64,000 nucleotides of DNA from Bryobacterales bacterium (GTDB taxonomy: Bacteria; Acidobacteriota; Terriglobia; Bryobacterales; Bryobacteraceae), in NCBI GenBank assembly GCA_016789905.1, contig JAEUQC010000150.1, positions 1-64,000 of the forward strand, in the 5' to 3' direction. Under the pieces are notes generated by a model that was given only the letters and a program-made list of their open reading frames with translations, did no database searches and was not told the DNA's origin. Positions 1-8,954 of this stretch are shown piece by piece (positions within the stretch are counted from its first letter, which is position 1; each line of letters opens with the position of its first letter). The position numbers and the translations under genes are program-made.

Positions 1-136
1 CGGAGGACTCCAATTCCTCCGCTGGCGGGAACATTGTCCTAAGATATGGCCATTCGTACTCCAACACCGATTCATCGCTCATCTATCCATCATAGGATGA
101 ATCCGGGCGAGCGACTCATCCTTAAGTTAGCGCCTA

Positions 137-253
137 TGGGGTGCGAGGGGGGGGGCTTTTTTCCTGGGCGAAAAATGCCTGTAGCGCATTGTCGTTATGG
201 CACTTAACCGTTGTCTTACGAAAAAGAGGGGACAGACGGGGGGTGGCTCCGAT
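137..253 (+). repeat. G-rich dispersed repeat, copy A
   Basis: First of four related elements in the window, all in the same orientation. Its left end has a G-run block (GTGCGAGGGGGG...) followed by a T-run, and its right end matches GGGGACAGACGGGGGGTGGC then tCCGA. The middle is the most diverged of the four copies. It lies downstream of the M20 peptidase gene, which ends at 267. Positions 1-136 hold no gene I can support. The GGGGACAGAC string recalls REP-like repeats seen near IS200-type Y1 transposases, but none is present here. Confidence 0.75.
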
Positions 254-266
254 TGCGGGGTGGGGG

Positions 267-1610
267 TTAGGGCTGGGTGATGGCGGTGATGATTTTTTGG
301 AGGAGCGTGGCGCCGTCGCGGAGGGTCGACGCCCGAATGCGCTCGTCATTGCCGTGGGCGCGGCTGGGTTTGTCATCCCTCATGAATACGGGTACGCCGT
401 AAACCGCCATCCCCTTTGCGCGGAGGAAGGCGCCGTCGGTGGCGCCTCGGGACATGTATGGGATCACTGCCGCCTTAGAATTTTGCTTCTTGATCGTCTC
501 TTCGATCGCTTTGTAAAGCTCGGTGGTCAAGGCGCTGGGCTCGGTGGCTGGCATGTCCTGGCCGGGTTCAGGCAGTACCTCGATGGCAGGATCGTTGATC
601 AGCTTGCGGAACCGTTCGTATACCTCCTCCTTCGTCTCGCCGGGCAGGCGACGGACGTCGAGTTGGGCTTCTGCTTGATTGGGAATCACGTTTACCTTCA
701 TGCCCGCGCGGAGCATGGTTGGCGATACCGTGGTGCGCATTTGAGCGTCGAGCTCTGGGTCACGATCGCCGATTTCGTTGGCGTTGGCTTCGAGCTTCGG
801 CAACAGCGGTTGGAGCCACTTGTACTCGTCGAGCTTGGCGATTTCGCCAAAGTAGCGGCGGGTGGTTGTGTTGAATTGCACCGGCATGTAGGCCTTGGTC
901 AACTTGCTGATGGCGTCGGAAAGGTGGGCCACCGCATTGTCCTTGCGCGGGAGGGAGCCGTGGCCGGCGCTGCCTCTGGCGACCAGGATGACCCTCGTTG
1001 GCACTTTTTCGGAGGTCTGGATCTGAAACACCTCCGTTTTGTCTGGGGTGAGGGAGCGGGCACCGGCTTCGTTCAGGCAGAACTCGGCGTCGATTTTGTC
1101 CCAGGCGTTGCGGATTAACCACTGGATCCCGGTGGAGCCGGCCTCCTCGTCGGCCTCGCTGAGGAGGATTACGTCGCGGTTCAAGGGTGTCTTTTTCTGT
1201 TTGAGTTCGACAAAAATGGCCATTTCGGCGGCTAAAAGCGATTTTGTGTCGACGGCGCCGCGGCCGTAGATGAATCCGTCCTTCTGGACAGCGTCGAAGG
1301 CGGGGACGGTCCAGAGTTTGGGCTCGACGGGGACGACGTCGCTGTGGGCCATCAAAAGCAATGGGCGTTTGGCGCCGTTGCCCTTCAGGCGGGCGACGAG
1401 GTTGAGGCGGTTGGCGTCGCCGCCCAACAGTTCACTTTCGATGCCTTCCTTCCGCAATTCGGCCTGGATGTACTGGGCGACGAGCGTCTCGTTGCCGGGG
1501 GCGTTGGAGGTGTTGAGCCTGAGGAGATCGATGAAGTAGCGCTGGGTGCGGTCTTCGAGCGTTTCCGCGGATACCGCGATGGCACACAGGGCGAGAAGGA
1601 AAAACCTCAT
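267..1610 (-). CDS. M20 family metallopeptidase, exported
   Basis: Zinc peptidase of the M20/M25/M40 family (447 aa), the group of carboxypeptidases and acyl-amino-acid hydrolases. Visible motifs are MAHSDVVPVE (metal His and Asp), YGRGAVDTK (bridging Asp), LLSEADEEAGSTG (catalytic and metal Glu pair) and SRGATDGAFLR near the C terminus. The chosen ATG at 1610 begins a hydrophobic signal peptide (MRFFLLALCAIAVSAE); a longer in-frame start would place a charged stretch in front of it. The TAGACT hexamer 7 nt upstream supports this start. It is divergent from the TonB receptor at 1660. Substrate is not predictable; a secreted or periplasmic peptide-scavenging role is inferred. Confidence 0.9.
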   Translation of the reverse strand: MRFFLLALCAIAVSAETLEDRTQRYFIDLLRLNTSNAPGNETLVAQYIQAELRKEGIESELLGGDANRLNLVARLKGNGAKRPLLLMAHSDVVPVEPKLWTVPAFDAVQKDGFIYGRGAVDTKSLLAAEMAIFVELKQKKTPLNRDVILLSEADEEAGSTGIQWLIRNAWDKIDAEFCLNEAGARSLTPDKTEVFQIQTSEKVPTRVILVARGSAGHGSLPRKDNAVAHLSDAISKLTKAYMPVQFNTTTRRYFGEIAKLDEYKWLQPLLPKLEANANEIGDRDPELDAQMRTTVSPTMLRAGMKVNVIPNQAEAQLDVRRLPGETKEEVYERFRKLINDPAIEVLPEPGQDMPATEPSALTTELYKAIEETIKKQNSKAAVIPYMSRGATDGAFLRAKGMAVYGVPVFMRDDKPSRAHGNDERIRASTLRDGATLLQKIITAITQP

Positions 1611-1617
1611 GGATGAG

Positions 1618-1623
1618 AGTCTA
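1618..1623 (-). promoter_or_regulatory. putative -10 box TAGACT for M20 peptidase
   Basis: Reads TAGACT on the minus strand and is separated from the ATG at 1610 by exactly 7 nt, so transcription would begin at or near the start codon. No clear -35 box or Shine-Dalgarno sequence is visible. It is one of a set with the same spacing in this window. Confidence 0.5.
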
Positions 1624-1659
1624 GCGCGACGGGGCGGATTGCTACAGTTGATAGATTGC

Positions 1660-3438
1660 ATGTTTTACCGTACTTTGATCGCGGCCTTGCTGGCCGCTAG
1701 GGCAGCGGCGGCTCAGGACACGCCGCCGAAGCACAAGGAAACAGTCGTTGTGACGGGTTCGTATGAGCCGATTCCGCTGGAAGAGGCCGACCGGAGCGTA
1801 CGGGCGATTCCGGCGCGAGAGTTGTCGCCGTTGACGGGGACGATTTCGGATTTGTTGAATTTGGATGCGTCACTGGACTTGCGAGAGCGGGCGCCGGGGG
1901 CGGTGCAGAGTGGGTTGTCTATTCGCGGCGGCTCGTTTGGGCAGACGCTGGTGTTGTGGAACGGGATGCGGCTGAATAGTGTACAGTCGGCGAATCTGAA
2001 CATGGACGTGCCGGTGCCGGTGGACGCGCTGGCGCAGGTGGAGGTGTTGAAAGGATCGGGCTCGACGCTATATGGGTCGGACGCTTCGGCGGGGGTGGTG
2101 AACTTTATAACGCGGGCGCCGGAGCACTCTGAGATCAGGCTGCGGGCTGGGCTGGGGAACTGGGGCACGCAGCAGCAGCGGGCGTCGCTGGCGTATGTGA
2201 AGGGTCCGTTGGCGCAGCAGTTGACGATGTCGCGGGACTTTTCGACGGGGTTTGCGGCGAATCGGGATTATAGGAACTTGTCGGTGGCGTCCACAACGGC
2301 GTGGCGACGGACGGAGGTGAATCTGGCGCACAATGACCGGCCGTTTGGAGCGGAGCAGTTTTATGGGAATTTCAATTCCTGGGAGCGGACGAAGAACTGG
2401 TTTGCAGGGATTCGGCAGGGATTCGGGGAGAAGACGGAGGCGGCGCTGGCCTATCGGCGGCACTCGGATTTGTTTGTGTTGTATAGGGACCGGCCGCAGG
2501 TGTTTACGAACCGGCATGTGGCGGAGAGCTATCAGGCGCAGTTGCGGCGGCGGGAGGAATTGCCGTTGAAGAGCCGGTTGCACTATGGAGTGGAGTATTT
2601 GCACGACTCGATTGTGAGCAACAATTTGGGGACGCACTCGCGGGGGCGTGGGGCGGCGTATGCGGCGTGGGACGTTCGGGCGCTGAACCGGTTCTCGTTT
2701 ACGGCGGGGGTGCGGGAGGAGGTCTATCGAAACTTGCAGAAGCAGTTTAATCCGAGCGTTGGGGCTGGGGTGTGGCTGCATCCGCGGGCGAAACTGCGGG
2801 CGAGTGCGTCGCGGGCGTTCCGGCTGCCGAGTTATACGGATTTGTACTATCGGGATCCGGGGAATGTGGGGAATCCATTGTTGCGGCCGGAATCGGCTTG
2901 GAGTTTTGAGGGCGGGCTGGACTGGAACGCGGCGGGGAACTGGCGGGGAAGTATGACGGTTTTTCAGCGGCGCGAGCGGGACGGGATCGACTATGTGAGG
3001 GCGTCGCCGGCGGCGATATGGCAGGCGACGAATTTTCAGCGGTTGCAGTTCACGGGGTTTGAGGCGACGGCGGGAACGGTGGTGGCACGGCGGCATCGGG
3101 TGGAGTTTGCGTATACGGGATTGAATGGGGCGCAGAGCGTGTTGGGGCCGTTGCAATCGAAATATGTGTTTAACTACCCGCGGCATACGGGGTTGGTCAG
3201 TTGGCAGGCGTCGCTCGGTAAGGGGTTGGTGGTGCGGAGCCGGATGGGAGCGTTGGAACGGTTGGGGCGGGATCCGTATGCGGTGTGGGATGTGTTTGCG
3301 AGTTGGCAGAAGGGGCGGGTGCAACCGTATTTGCAGTTGAGCAATTTGACGGGGGCGCGGTATGAGGAACTGATCGGGGTGCGCATGCCGGGGCGGGGGA
3401 TGGTGGCGGGGGTGGAAATGGTATTTGGGGGGAGGTAG
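1660..3438 (+). CDS. TonB-dependent receptor (BtuB/FepA type)
   Basis: Outer-membrane TonB-gated receptor of 592 aa. After the signal peptide (MFYRTLIAALLAARAAAAQ) comes a TonB-box-like stretch (ETVVVTGSY), then a plug domain with LSIRGGSFGQTLVLWNGMRLN and VEVLKGSGSTLYGSDASAGVVNFITR, then a beta-barrel with FRLPSYTDLYYRDPGNVGNP and PESAWSFEGG motifs typical of siderophore and cobalamin receptors. The start at 1660 was chosen because it begins the signal peptide; the open frame extends upstream into the divergent gene. The C-terminal strand ends in an aromatic-rich segment (MVFGGR). Ligand unknown. Very G-rich sense strand. Confidence 0.92.
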   Translation: MFYRTLIAALLAARAAAAQDTPPKHKETVVVTGSYEPIPLEEADRSVRAIPARELSPLTGTISDLLNLDASLDLRERAPGAVQSGLSIRGGSFGQTLVLWNGMRLNSVQSANLNMDVPVPVDALAQVEVLKGSGSTLYGSDASAGVVNFITRAPEHSEIRLRAGLGNWGTQQQRASLAYVKGPLAQQLTMSRDFSTGFAANRDYRNLSVASTTAWRRTEVNLAHNDRPFGAEQFYGNFNSWERTKNWFAGIRQGFGEKTEAALAYRRHSDLFVLYRDRPQVFTNRHVAESYQAQLRRREELPLKSRLHYGVEYLHDSIVSNNLGTHSRGRGAAYAAWDVRALNRFSFTAGVREEVYRNLQKQFNPSVGAGVWLHPRAKLRASASRAFRLPSYTDLYYRDPGNVGNPLLRPESAWSFEGGLDWNAAGNWRGSMTVFQRRERDGIDYVRASPAAIWQATNFQRLQFTGFEATAGTVVARRHRVEFAYTGLNGAQSVLGPLQSKYVFNYPRHTGLVSWQASLGKGLVVRSRMGALERLGRDPYAVWDVFASWQKGRVQPYLQLSNLTGARYEELIGVRMPGRGMVAGVEMVFGGR

Positions 3439-3569
3439 GAAAAAGGGGGGAGGGTGCGAGGGGGGGGGTGCTTTTTTTAGGGCCCGATTTTGCCGGTAAC
3501 CCTTTGTGGTGGAATGGGTTGGCGGGAATTGTCTTGATGCGCCGGGGACAGACGGGGGGTGGCACCGAT
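3438..3569 (+). repeat. G-rich dispersed repeat, copy B
   Basis: Second copy, starting right at the stop of the TonB receptor. It shows the left block (GGAAAAAGGGGGGAGGGTG then CGAGGGGGG), a T-run, a variable middle, and the right block GGGGACAGACGGGGGGTGGC. It ends about 50 nt before the next gene, and the intervening DNA is also G-rich. The repeat could act as a terminator or insulator between the two genes, but that is only inference. Confidence 0.75.
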
Positions 3570-3603
3570 GGGGGGCAGCGATGGGGGTGGGTGGTGGGTG
3601 GGA

Positions 3604-3609
3604 TACAAT
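3604..3609 (+). promoter_or_regulatory. putative -10 box TACAAT
   Basis: TACAAT sits 8 nt before the GTG start at 3618 of the TPR protein, with no ribosome-binding site between. This fits the short-leader or leaderless pattern seen at other genes in the window. No -35 element is recognisable in the G-rich DNA upstream. Confidence 0.45.
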
Positions 3610-3617
3610 CAGAATCG

Positions 3618-5111
3618 GTGCTTCGCGTATTTTTTGCATGCGCTCTTGGCGCGACCCTTCTTCTTGCCCAGCCCAAGCCAGCGCAGCCGGGGCAACTGGA
3701 CGCGAGCCCGGCGCTCTTTACTGTGATGGCGGCGCTGAACGCGGCTGGATACGACGTCGACGCGCTATCGCCGAACAATCATCCGCTGCGGGCCGCCATT
3801 ACGCAGCACCTGCGGGGGCGGAATCTGGCTACGGTGCAGGAGCTGCGGGAGTACCTGGAACGGCGGAAATCCGGCGGGCGGCCGCTTGATTTGAGCCGGT
3901 TTATTTCGTTTGCGCTCTCCGTGGACGGGCCGCCGAACTTCGTTTACAAGTTTCAGCCGCATGAGATGCCGCCGGACCTGGCGCCGCTTGAGGGCTTCGA
4001 CCGGCTACTGACGCGCTTCCATAAAGAAGCGGAGATGGATAAGCTCTGGGCCGAAGCGCAGCCGGCCATTGACCGGTTGTTGGAAACGTACCAGGAGCCG
4101 TTCATCAAAACAATCTCCGAAGTGAACGCGTATTTGCGGAATCCGACGAGCGGATATGTTGGACGGCGATTTCAGATCTTTGTGGAACTGCTGGCACCGC
4201 CGAACCAGATTCAGACAAGGGAATACAAAGACGATTACTACATTGTGCTGACGCCGGCGCCGGCGCCGCAATTGGACTACTTGCGATATGCCTACATCCG
4301 GTATCTGCTGGATCCGCTGTCGTTCAAATTCATCGCTAGCCTCGAGAAGAAGAAGCCCCTCATTGACCTGGCGCAGGCGGCGCCGGCGCTGGAGGAGTAT
4401 TACAAAACCGACTTTCAGTTGCTGACAACGGCATCGCTGGCCAAGGCGATTGAAGCACGGCTGAACAAGGCCAACGGGGCGCGGATGGCGGAAACGGCGC
4501 TGAAAGAGGGCTTCATTTTGACGCCGTATTTTTACGAGGCGCTGGCGGTGTATGAGAAGCAGGAAGTGGCCATGCGGCTCTATTACCCGGACCTGATAGA
4601 GGGCATTGATCTGAAGAAGGAAGACAAGCGGCTGCAAGGCGTGGAGTTCGTGGCGGAGAGGGCGACGCGGACCGTGAAACCGGCGAAGGTGGAGCAGCAA
4701 TCCGAGATCGCCGGGGTGTTTAAGACGCTGGAGGACGCCGAGGATTTGTACCGGTTGAAGAAGTACGCCGAGGCGAAGCCGGTGTTTCTGCGAGCCTTGC
4801 AGGAGACTCCGGAGAAGCCGCTCCATGCGAAGGCATATTATGGTTTGGCGCGGATCGCGGTTTTACAGCGCGATCCGGAGCTGGGCGTGAAACTATTTGA
4901 GAAGGTGCTTGATCTTGAACCTGACGACACAATCCGGTCGTTAAGCCATGTGAATCTCGGCCATTTGTGGCGGGTGAACAACGAACAGGAAAAAGCAGCG
5001 GAACAGTACAAGGCGGCGTTAGCGGTGAAGGGGATATCCCCGGCCATCCGGAAGGCAGCCGAAAAAGCGTTATCTGAGATTTCCCAACCAGAAGAGAAAA
5101 AGGAGAAGTAG
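3618..5111 (+). CDS. exported TPR-containing protein, function unknown
   Basis: Protein of 497 aa starting at GTG with a signal peptide (residues 1-18, ending LLLAQ). Most of the chain is unrecognised and rich in Glu, Lys, Leu and Ala. The C-terminal 120 residues or so look like two or three tetratricopeptide repeats (for example YAEAKPVFLRALQE and AYYGLARIAVL), which usually mediate protein contacts. The open frame extends upstream into repeat copy B; I chose 3618 because it starts the signal peptide and follows a TACAAT hexamer. It ends directly against the next TPR gene, so the two are probably co-transcribed and act together in the periplasm. Confidence 0.75.
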   Translation: MLRVFFACALGATLLLAQPKPAQPGQLDASPALFTVMAALNAAGYDVDALSPNNHPLRAAITQHLRGRNLATVQELREYLERRKSGGRPLDLSRFISFALSVDGPPNFVYKFQPHEMPPDLAPLEGFDRLLTRFHKEAEMDKLWAEAQPAIDRLLETYQEPFIKTISEVNAYLRNPTSGYVGRRFQIFVELLAPPNQIQTREYKDDYYIVLTPAPAPQLDYLRYAYIRYLLDPLSFKFIASLEKKKPLIDLAQAAPALEEYYKTDFQLLTTASLAKAIEARLNKANGARMAETALKEGFILTPYFYEALAVYEKQEVAMRLYYPDLIEGIDLKKEDKRLQGVEFVAERATRTVKPAKVEQQSEIAGVFKTLEDAEDLYRLKKYAEAKPVFLRALQETPEKPLHAKAYYGLARIAVLQRDPELGVKLFEKVLDLEPDDTIRSLSHVNLGHLWRVNNEQEKAAEQYKAALAVKGISPAIRKAAEKALSEISQPEEKKEK

Positions 5112-5879
5112 ATGTTGAAGAATGTATTCCTGCGGCTTGTTACCGGTACGCTTGCGGCCGCGCTCCTGTTTGCGCAAGGCAAACAGCCGGCCCCGAAGTC
5201 GCAAAAAGAAGTGGATGCGCTGAACCTGATGTTCCAAGCGGCCGATAACGACGCGCGGATCAAGGCGGCCAACGATTTGCTTACGAAGTTCGCCGATACC
5301 GATTTCAAGGGCTTGGCGCTCTACATGATTACGACGAGCTACAACGAGAAGAAAGACGCGACAAACACGATTGTGTATGGAGAACGGGCGGTGGAAGCCG
5401 ACCCGAAGAGCGCGCTGAGCGCCCATGCGCGCATCATGATTGCGACTTCGCTGGCGATGACGACCAAGGAGTTTGACTTCGACAAGGAAGAGAAACTGGG
5501 GCGCGCCGATAAGCTGTCCAAAGAAGCGATTGAGGTGTTGAAGACGGCGCCGAAATTTAATCCGAGCCTGACCGATGAACAGTGGGAAGGGGCCAAGAAG
5601 GGCTATACCTCCGAGGCCTACGTGGCGATGGGGATGGCGGCGATTGTGCGGAAAAAGTACCCGGAAGCGATTGAGAACTACAAGCTGGCCTCGGAAACGG
5701 ACCCGACCAACGGCGCGACGTTTGTTCGGCTGGGGGCGGCGCAATCGAGCGCCGGGAAGTACGACGACGCGATCGCGACGCTGGACAAAGTGATCGGGAT
5801 GGCTGGAGCGGACCCGGCGATTGTGAACTTTGCGAAGGGTGAGAAAGAAAAAGCAGTGAAGGCGAAGGGAGCCAAGTAG
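5112..5879 (+). CDS. exported TPR-repeat protein
   Basis: 255 aa with a signal peptide (MLKNVFLRLVTGTLAAALLFAQ) and alpha-helical repeats. TPR-like units are visible around residues 60-100 (TSYNEKKDATNTIVYGERAV) and 170-225 (MGMAAIVRKKYPEAIENYKL, VRLGAAQSSAGKYDDAIATL). It begins immediately after the stop of the preceding TPR gene, so the pair is translationally linked, and it is followed within 4 nt by RNase III. A scaffold or periplasmic adaptor role is likely, but no specific function can be assigned. Confidence 0.8.
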   Translation: MLKNVFLRLVTGTLAAALLFAQGKQPAPKSQKEVDALNLMFQAADNDARIKAANDLLTKFADTDFKGLALYMITTSYNEKKDATNTIVYGERAVEADPKSALSAHARIMIATSLAMTTKEFDFDKEEKLGRADKLSKEAIEVLKTAPKFNPSLTDEQWEGAKKGYTSEAYVAMGMAAIVRKKYPEAIENYKLASETDPTNGATFVRLGAAQSSAGKYDDAIATLDKVIGMAGADPAIVNFAKGEKEKAVKAKGAK

Positions 5880-5883
5880 CCTT

Positions 5884-6642
5884 TTGTCGACGCCGGCGGA
5901 TCTGGATACCCTCATTGCCCGAATGGAGTATTCCTTTCGGGAGACGGATATCCTGATCCGGGCGTTGACGCATAAGTCGCATCCGGCGGACCAGACAACG
6001 GTGGAGCCGGCGGCGAAGACGACGGAGAGCGACAACGAGCAGTTGGAGTTTTTCGGGGACGCGATACTGGGATTTCTGGTGAGCGAGGCGCTATTCGCGC
6101 GATTTCCGGCGTATCCAGAGGGAAAGCTGTCGAAGTTGAAGTCGTGGCTGGTGAGCGCGTCGCACCTGCACACGGTGGCAGAGGGGTTACGGCTGGGGGA
6201 GGCGCTGCGGCTGGGGCGCGGGGAAGAGATGAGCGGGGGGAGGCGGAAAAAGGCGATACTCGCCAATGCGCTGGAAGCGGTGCTGGCGGCGGTGTACCTG
6301 GACGGCGGGATGGACGGGGCGCGGGAATTCGTAAGACGGTGGGTGCTGCCGCAGGGGAGTTGGGACTTTGAGGTGTCGCTGCCGGTGGCGCTGACGGATT
6401 TCAAGAGCGCATTGCAGGAAAAGGCGCAGGCGTCGGGGCTGCCGCAGCCGAAGTATGTGATTGTCGGGGAGCGTGGGCCGGAGCACGCCAAGACGTTCCT
6501 GGTGGAGGTGCGGCTGGGGAAGGAACAGTCGACACGGGCGGAGGGGATTTCGAAGAAGGACGCGGGGCAAAAGGCGGCGGAGTTGATGCTGGAGCGGATT
6601 GGGGGTGAAGAGAGCTATAGAAAGGGGGGAGAGGGACGATAA
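5884..6642 (+). CDS. rnc: ribonuclease III
   Basis: Endoribonuclease that cuts double-stranded RNA in rRNA precursors and mRNAs (252 aa). The catalytic signature NEQLEFFGDAILGFLVSEAL is present near residues 44-63, and a second acidic cluster lies in ANALEAVLAAVYLDGG. A double-stranded-RNA-binding domain fills the C-terminal 80 residues (DFKSALQEKAQ... KKDAGQKAAELMLERI). The start is a TTG four bases after the preceding stop, so expression probably depends on read-through from the upstream gene. It precedes motA by 10 nt, an unusual partner. Confidence 0.95.
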   Translation: MSTPADLDTLIARMEYSFRETDILIRALTHKSHPADQTTVEPAAKTTESDNEQLEFFGDAILGFLVSEALFARFPAYPEGKLSKLKSWLVSASHLHTVAEGLRLGEALRLGRGEEMSGGRRKKAILANALEAVLAAVYLDGGMDGAREFVRRWVLPQGSWDFEVSLPVALTDFKSALQEKAQASGLPQPKYVIVGERGPEHAKTFLVEVRLGKEQSTRAEGISKKDAGQKAAELMLERIGGEESYRKGGEGR

Positions 6643-6652
6643 GAGGAGTGAG

Positions 6653-7510
6653 ATGTTTGCGATTATTGGAATCCTTATCGTCGTTGGATCCGTAGTGGGT
6701 GGCTACCTGTTGTCCCACGGGAACATGATGGTCCTGTTCCAGCCGTATGAAATGTTGATCATCGCCGGGGCCGCGTTCGGAACGTTGTTCATCGCCAATC
6801 CCCTGCCGACGGTGATAGGGGTTTTTAAGGGGATACTGGGAATTCTTAAGAGTTCGCCGTACAACAAGGCGTTCTATCTGGAGCAATTGAAGATGCTGAA
6901 CGACATCTTCAACTATGCGCGGAAGAACGGGCTGGTGAAGCTGGAGGCGGACGTGGAAGAGCCGGACAAGAGCCAGTTGTTCACGAAGTATCCGAAGTTC
7001 ATTAAGGATCACCACGCGGTGCATTTTGTTTGCGACACGTTGCGCATGAGTATTAGCGGTGGTGTGGGGCACTTTGAAATTGACCAGATGATGGAGATGG
7101 ACATGGAAATCCATCACCATGAGAACTCGCTGCCAGTGACGGCGTTAACGACGGTGTCGGACGCGTTTCCTGGGTTGGGGATTGTGGCGGCGGTGCTGGG
7201 GATCGTTATCACGATGGGCGCGCTGGGCGGGCCGCCGGAAGAGATTGGGCATCACGTGGCGGCGTCGCTGGTGGGGACGTTTCTGGGGATTTTGTTGAGT
7301 TATGGGTTCTTCGGGCCGATCGCGGTGAACATGGCGAACGCGAATTCGGCGCAGAAGGAGTATTACAACTTTTTGCGGATCGGATTGATCAGTTTCATTC
7401 GCGGGGCGGCGCCAATTCTGGCAGTGGAATTCGCGCGACGGTCGATACCGGCACACGAACGGCCAACATTTAAAGAGATGGAAAAGACGTGTAAGGGCGG
7501 GGGTGCGTAA
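6653..7510 (+). CDS. motA: flagellar motor stator protein MotA
   Basis: 285 aa inner-membrane protein forming the stator ion channel with MotB. Four hydrophobic segments are visible: residues about 3-20, 35-52, the PGLGIVAAVLGIVITMG segment (with the proline conserved in MotA proteins) and the VAASLVGTFLGILLSYGFFGPIAVN segment. The cytoplasmic loop between helices 2 and 3 is charged, as expected for rotor contact. The ATG at 6653 follows AAGAGGAG, a good ribosome-binding site; a longer frame would run into rnc. Its stop overlaps the motB start. No flagellar structural genes lie in this window. Confidence 0.95.
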   Translation: MFAIIGILIVVGSVVGGYLLSHGNMMVLFQPYEMLIIAGAAFGTLFIANPLPTVIGVFKGILGILKSSPYNKAFYLEQLKMLNDIFNYARKNGLVKLEADVEEPDKSQLFTKYPKFIKDHHAVHFVCDTLRMSISGGVGHFEIDQMMEMDMEIHHHENSLPVTALTTVSDAFPGLGIVAAVLGIVITMGALGGPPEEIGHHVAASLVGTFLGILLSYGFFGPIAVNMANANSAQKEYYNFLRIGLISFIRGAAPILAVEFARRSIPAHERPTFKEMEKTCKGGGA

Positions 7511-8388
7511 TGGGTGAAGATAACGCCAAAGAACAGCCTATTATCATCATCAAGAAAGTCAGTGGACATGGCGGGCATCACGGCGGAGCGTGGAAAGTGG
7601 CCTATGCCGACTTTGTGACGGCGATGATGGCGCTGTTCATGGTGCTGTGGCTTTTGAACTCGAGCCAGGAGACGCAGAAGGCGATTGGCGGCTACTTTAC
7701 GGATCCGGAAGGGAACGGAAAACTGATTGGGTCCGATATGGCGGGCGCCGGGGGCGAGGCGATTAACCTGGCGGCGGCGGAGATGGAGCAGTTGAAGGAA
7801 AAGATAGCACAGTCGTTGAAGGAGTCGACGAAGTTCAAGGAACTGCAGGACAAGATCACGATGGTGGTGACCGGTGAGGGGCTGCGAATTGAGTTGATGG
7901 AGTCCGACGTGGGGACGTTTTTTGAGAGCGGGAGCCCGGTGCCGACGGAACAGGCGACGGAAGTAATTGGGCGTTTGGCGGTGGAGATAGGGCAGTTGCC
8001 GAACAAGGTATTCATTGAAGGGCATACCGATTCCAAACAGTTTGCCGGGGAGTACAGCAATTGGGAGTTGTCGTCGGACCGGGCGAATACGACACGGCGA
8101 ATCATGCAGGCGCATGGAGTGCGGTTGGACCAGGTGGCGCAGATTCGCGGGTACGCCGACCAGTCGTTACGGAAGAAGGACGACGCGGAAGACCCATCGA
8201 ACCGGCGGATCTCGATTATCGTTCAGCATAAGAGTGGTCCGAAGGAGCCGGCCGCGGAGGGAGAGAAGAAAGACGCACACGCGGCGAAATCCGACGGGCA
8301 TGGCGAGGCGAAGAAGGAAGAGCCCAAGAAAGAAGAGGCCAAGCACGAAGCGCCGAAGAAGGACGCCGCACACGGGGGCGGGCACTAA
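7510..8388 (+). CDS. motB: flagellar motor stator protein MotB
   Basis: 292 aa partner of MotA. The single transmembrane segment AYADFVTAMMALFMVLWLLN contains the Asp that carries the ions. An OmpA-like peptidoglycan-binding domain follows (FIEGHTDSKQF, NWELSSDRANTTRRIM). The start overlaps the motA stop (TAATG), so translation is coupled. Two oddities: a His/Gly-rich N-terminal stretch (GHGGHHGG) and a tail of about 45 residues made almost only of Lys, Glu, Ala and His, not typical of MotB. The tail could bind metal or simply be a linker. The gene's end overlaps the convergent merR gene by 4 nt. Confidence 0.94.
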   Translation: MGEDNAKEQPIIIIKKVSGHGGHHGGAWKVAYADFVTAMMALFMVLWLLNSSQETQKAIGGYFTDPEGNGKLIGSDMAGAGGEAINLAAAEMEQLKEKIAQSLKESTKFKELQDKITMVVTGEGLRIELMESDVGTFFESGSPVPTEQATEVIGRLAVEIGQLPNKVFIEGHTDSKQFAGEYSNWELSSDRANTTRRIMQAHGVRLDQVAQIRGYADQSLRKKDDAEDPSNRRISIIVQHKSGPKEPAAEGEKKDAHAAKSDGHGEAKKEEPKKEEAKHEAPKKDAAHGGGH

Positions 8389-8870
8389 CGGAGAAGGTCG
8401 AGGATGGATTTGAGTTCCCGGCGAAGGGAATCGATTTTATCCTTCGGCACGCCAGCCGGTTCAGGGTGCAATGAAAAGAGCGCGCCCTGCGCGGCTTGTT
8501 TGGGAGCGGCGTTGGCGGAGGCGGCTACGGCGAGACCTTTGTTGCGTTGGCCGAGATGTTTACGGGCGCCCTCGATGGTGAAGCGCTTTTCGTAGAGAAG
8601 GCGCTTGATTTCCAGGACGAGTTCGACATCTTTGCGGCGGTACTGGCGCTGATTGGTGCCAGACTTCTTGGGGCCGAGACCGTTGAATTCGGTTTCCCAA
8701 TAGCGCAGGACGTAGGGCTTGACGCCGGTGAGCCGGGCGACCTCGCCGATCTTGAAATAGAGCTTATTCGGGATATCGGCGGGCGATACCAGAACGGAGG
8801 TGTCAACGCCGTTGACGCCATCGATGGCGTCGTTGATTTCGATTGGCTCCTGAGACTCCACTCGCCTCAT
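8385..8870 (-). CDS. MerR family transcriptional regulator
   Basis: 161 aa regulator. A winged helix-turn-helix of the MerR type spans residues 37-100 (YFKIGEVARLTGVKPYVLRYWE ... YRRKDVELVLEIKRLLYEKRFTIEGARKHL). There is no cysteine-based metal-binding tail. The C-terminal part is Ala-rich and ends in a short helical stretch (IDSLRRELKSILDLLR) that may dimerise. The ATG at 8870 was chosen because the frame upstream is antisense to rlmB. This architecture is often encoded close to ihfA/pheT in other bacteria, which is not the case here. Target genes unknown. Confidence 0.88.
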   Translation of the reverse strand: MRRVESQEPIEINDAIDGVNGVDTSVLVSPADIPNKLYFKIGEVARLTGVKPYVLRYWETEFNGLGPKKSGTNQRQYRRKDVELVLEIKRLLYEKRFTIEGARKHLGQRNKGLAVAASANAAPKQAAQGALFSLHPEPAGVPKDKIDSLRRELKSILDLLR

Positions 8871-8954
8871 TATGGCGCAGTGCGGGACGGCGGTGTGAGA
8901 CATTTGCAACGAATGGCGTGCGGCGGGATTTGATTCACGGGAAACTAGGGGAAA

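Noticed and set aside
141..1118. 325-residue plus-strand frame opposite the M20 peptidase
   Set aside because: Antisense frame through repeat A and the peptidase; no start signal or domain.
2068..3639. 523-residue minus-strand frame opposite the TonB receptor
   Set aside because: Pro/His/Arg-rich antisense shadow of the G-rich receptor gene, with no domain motifs.
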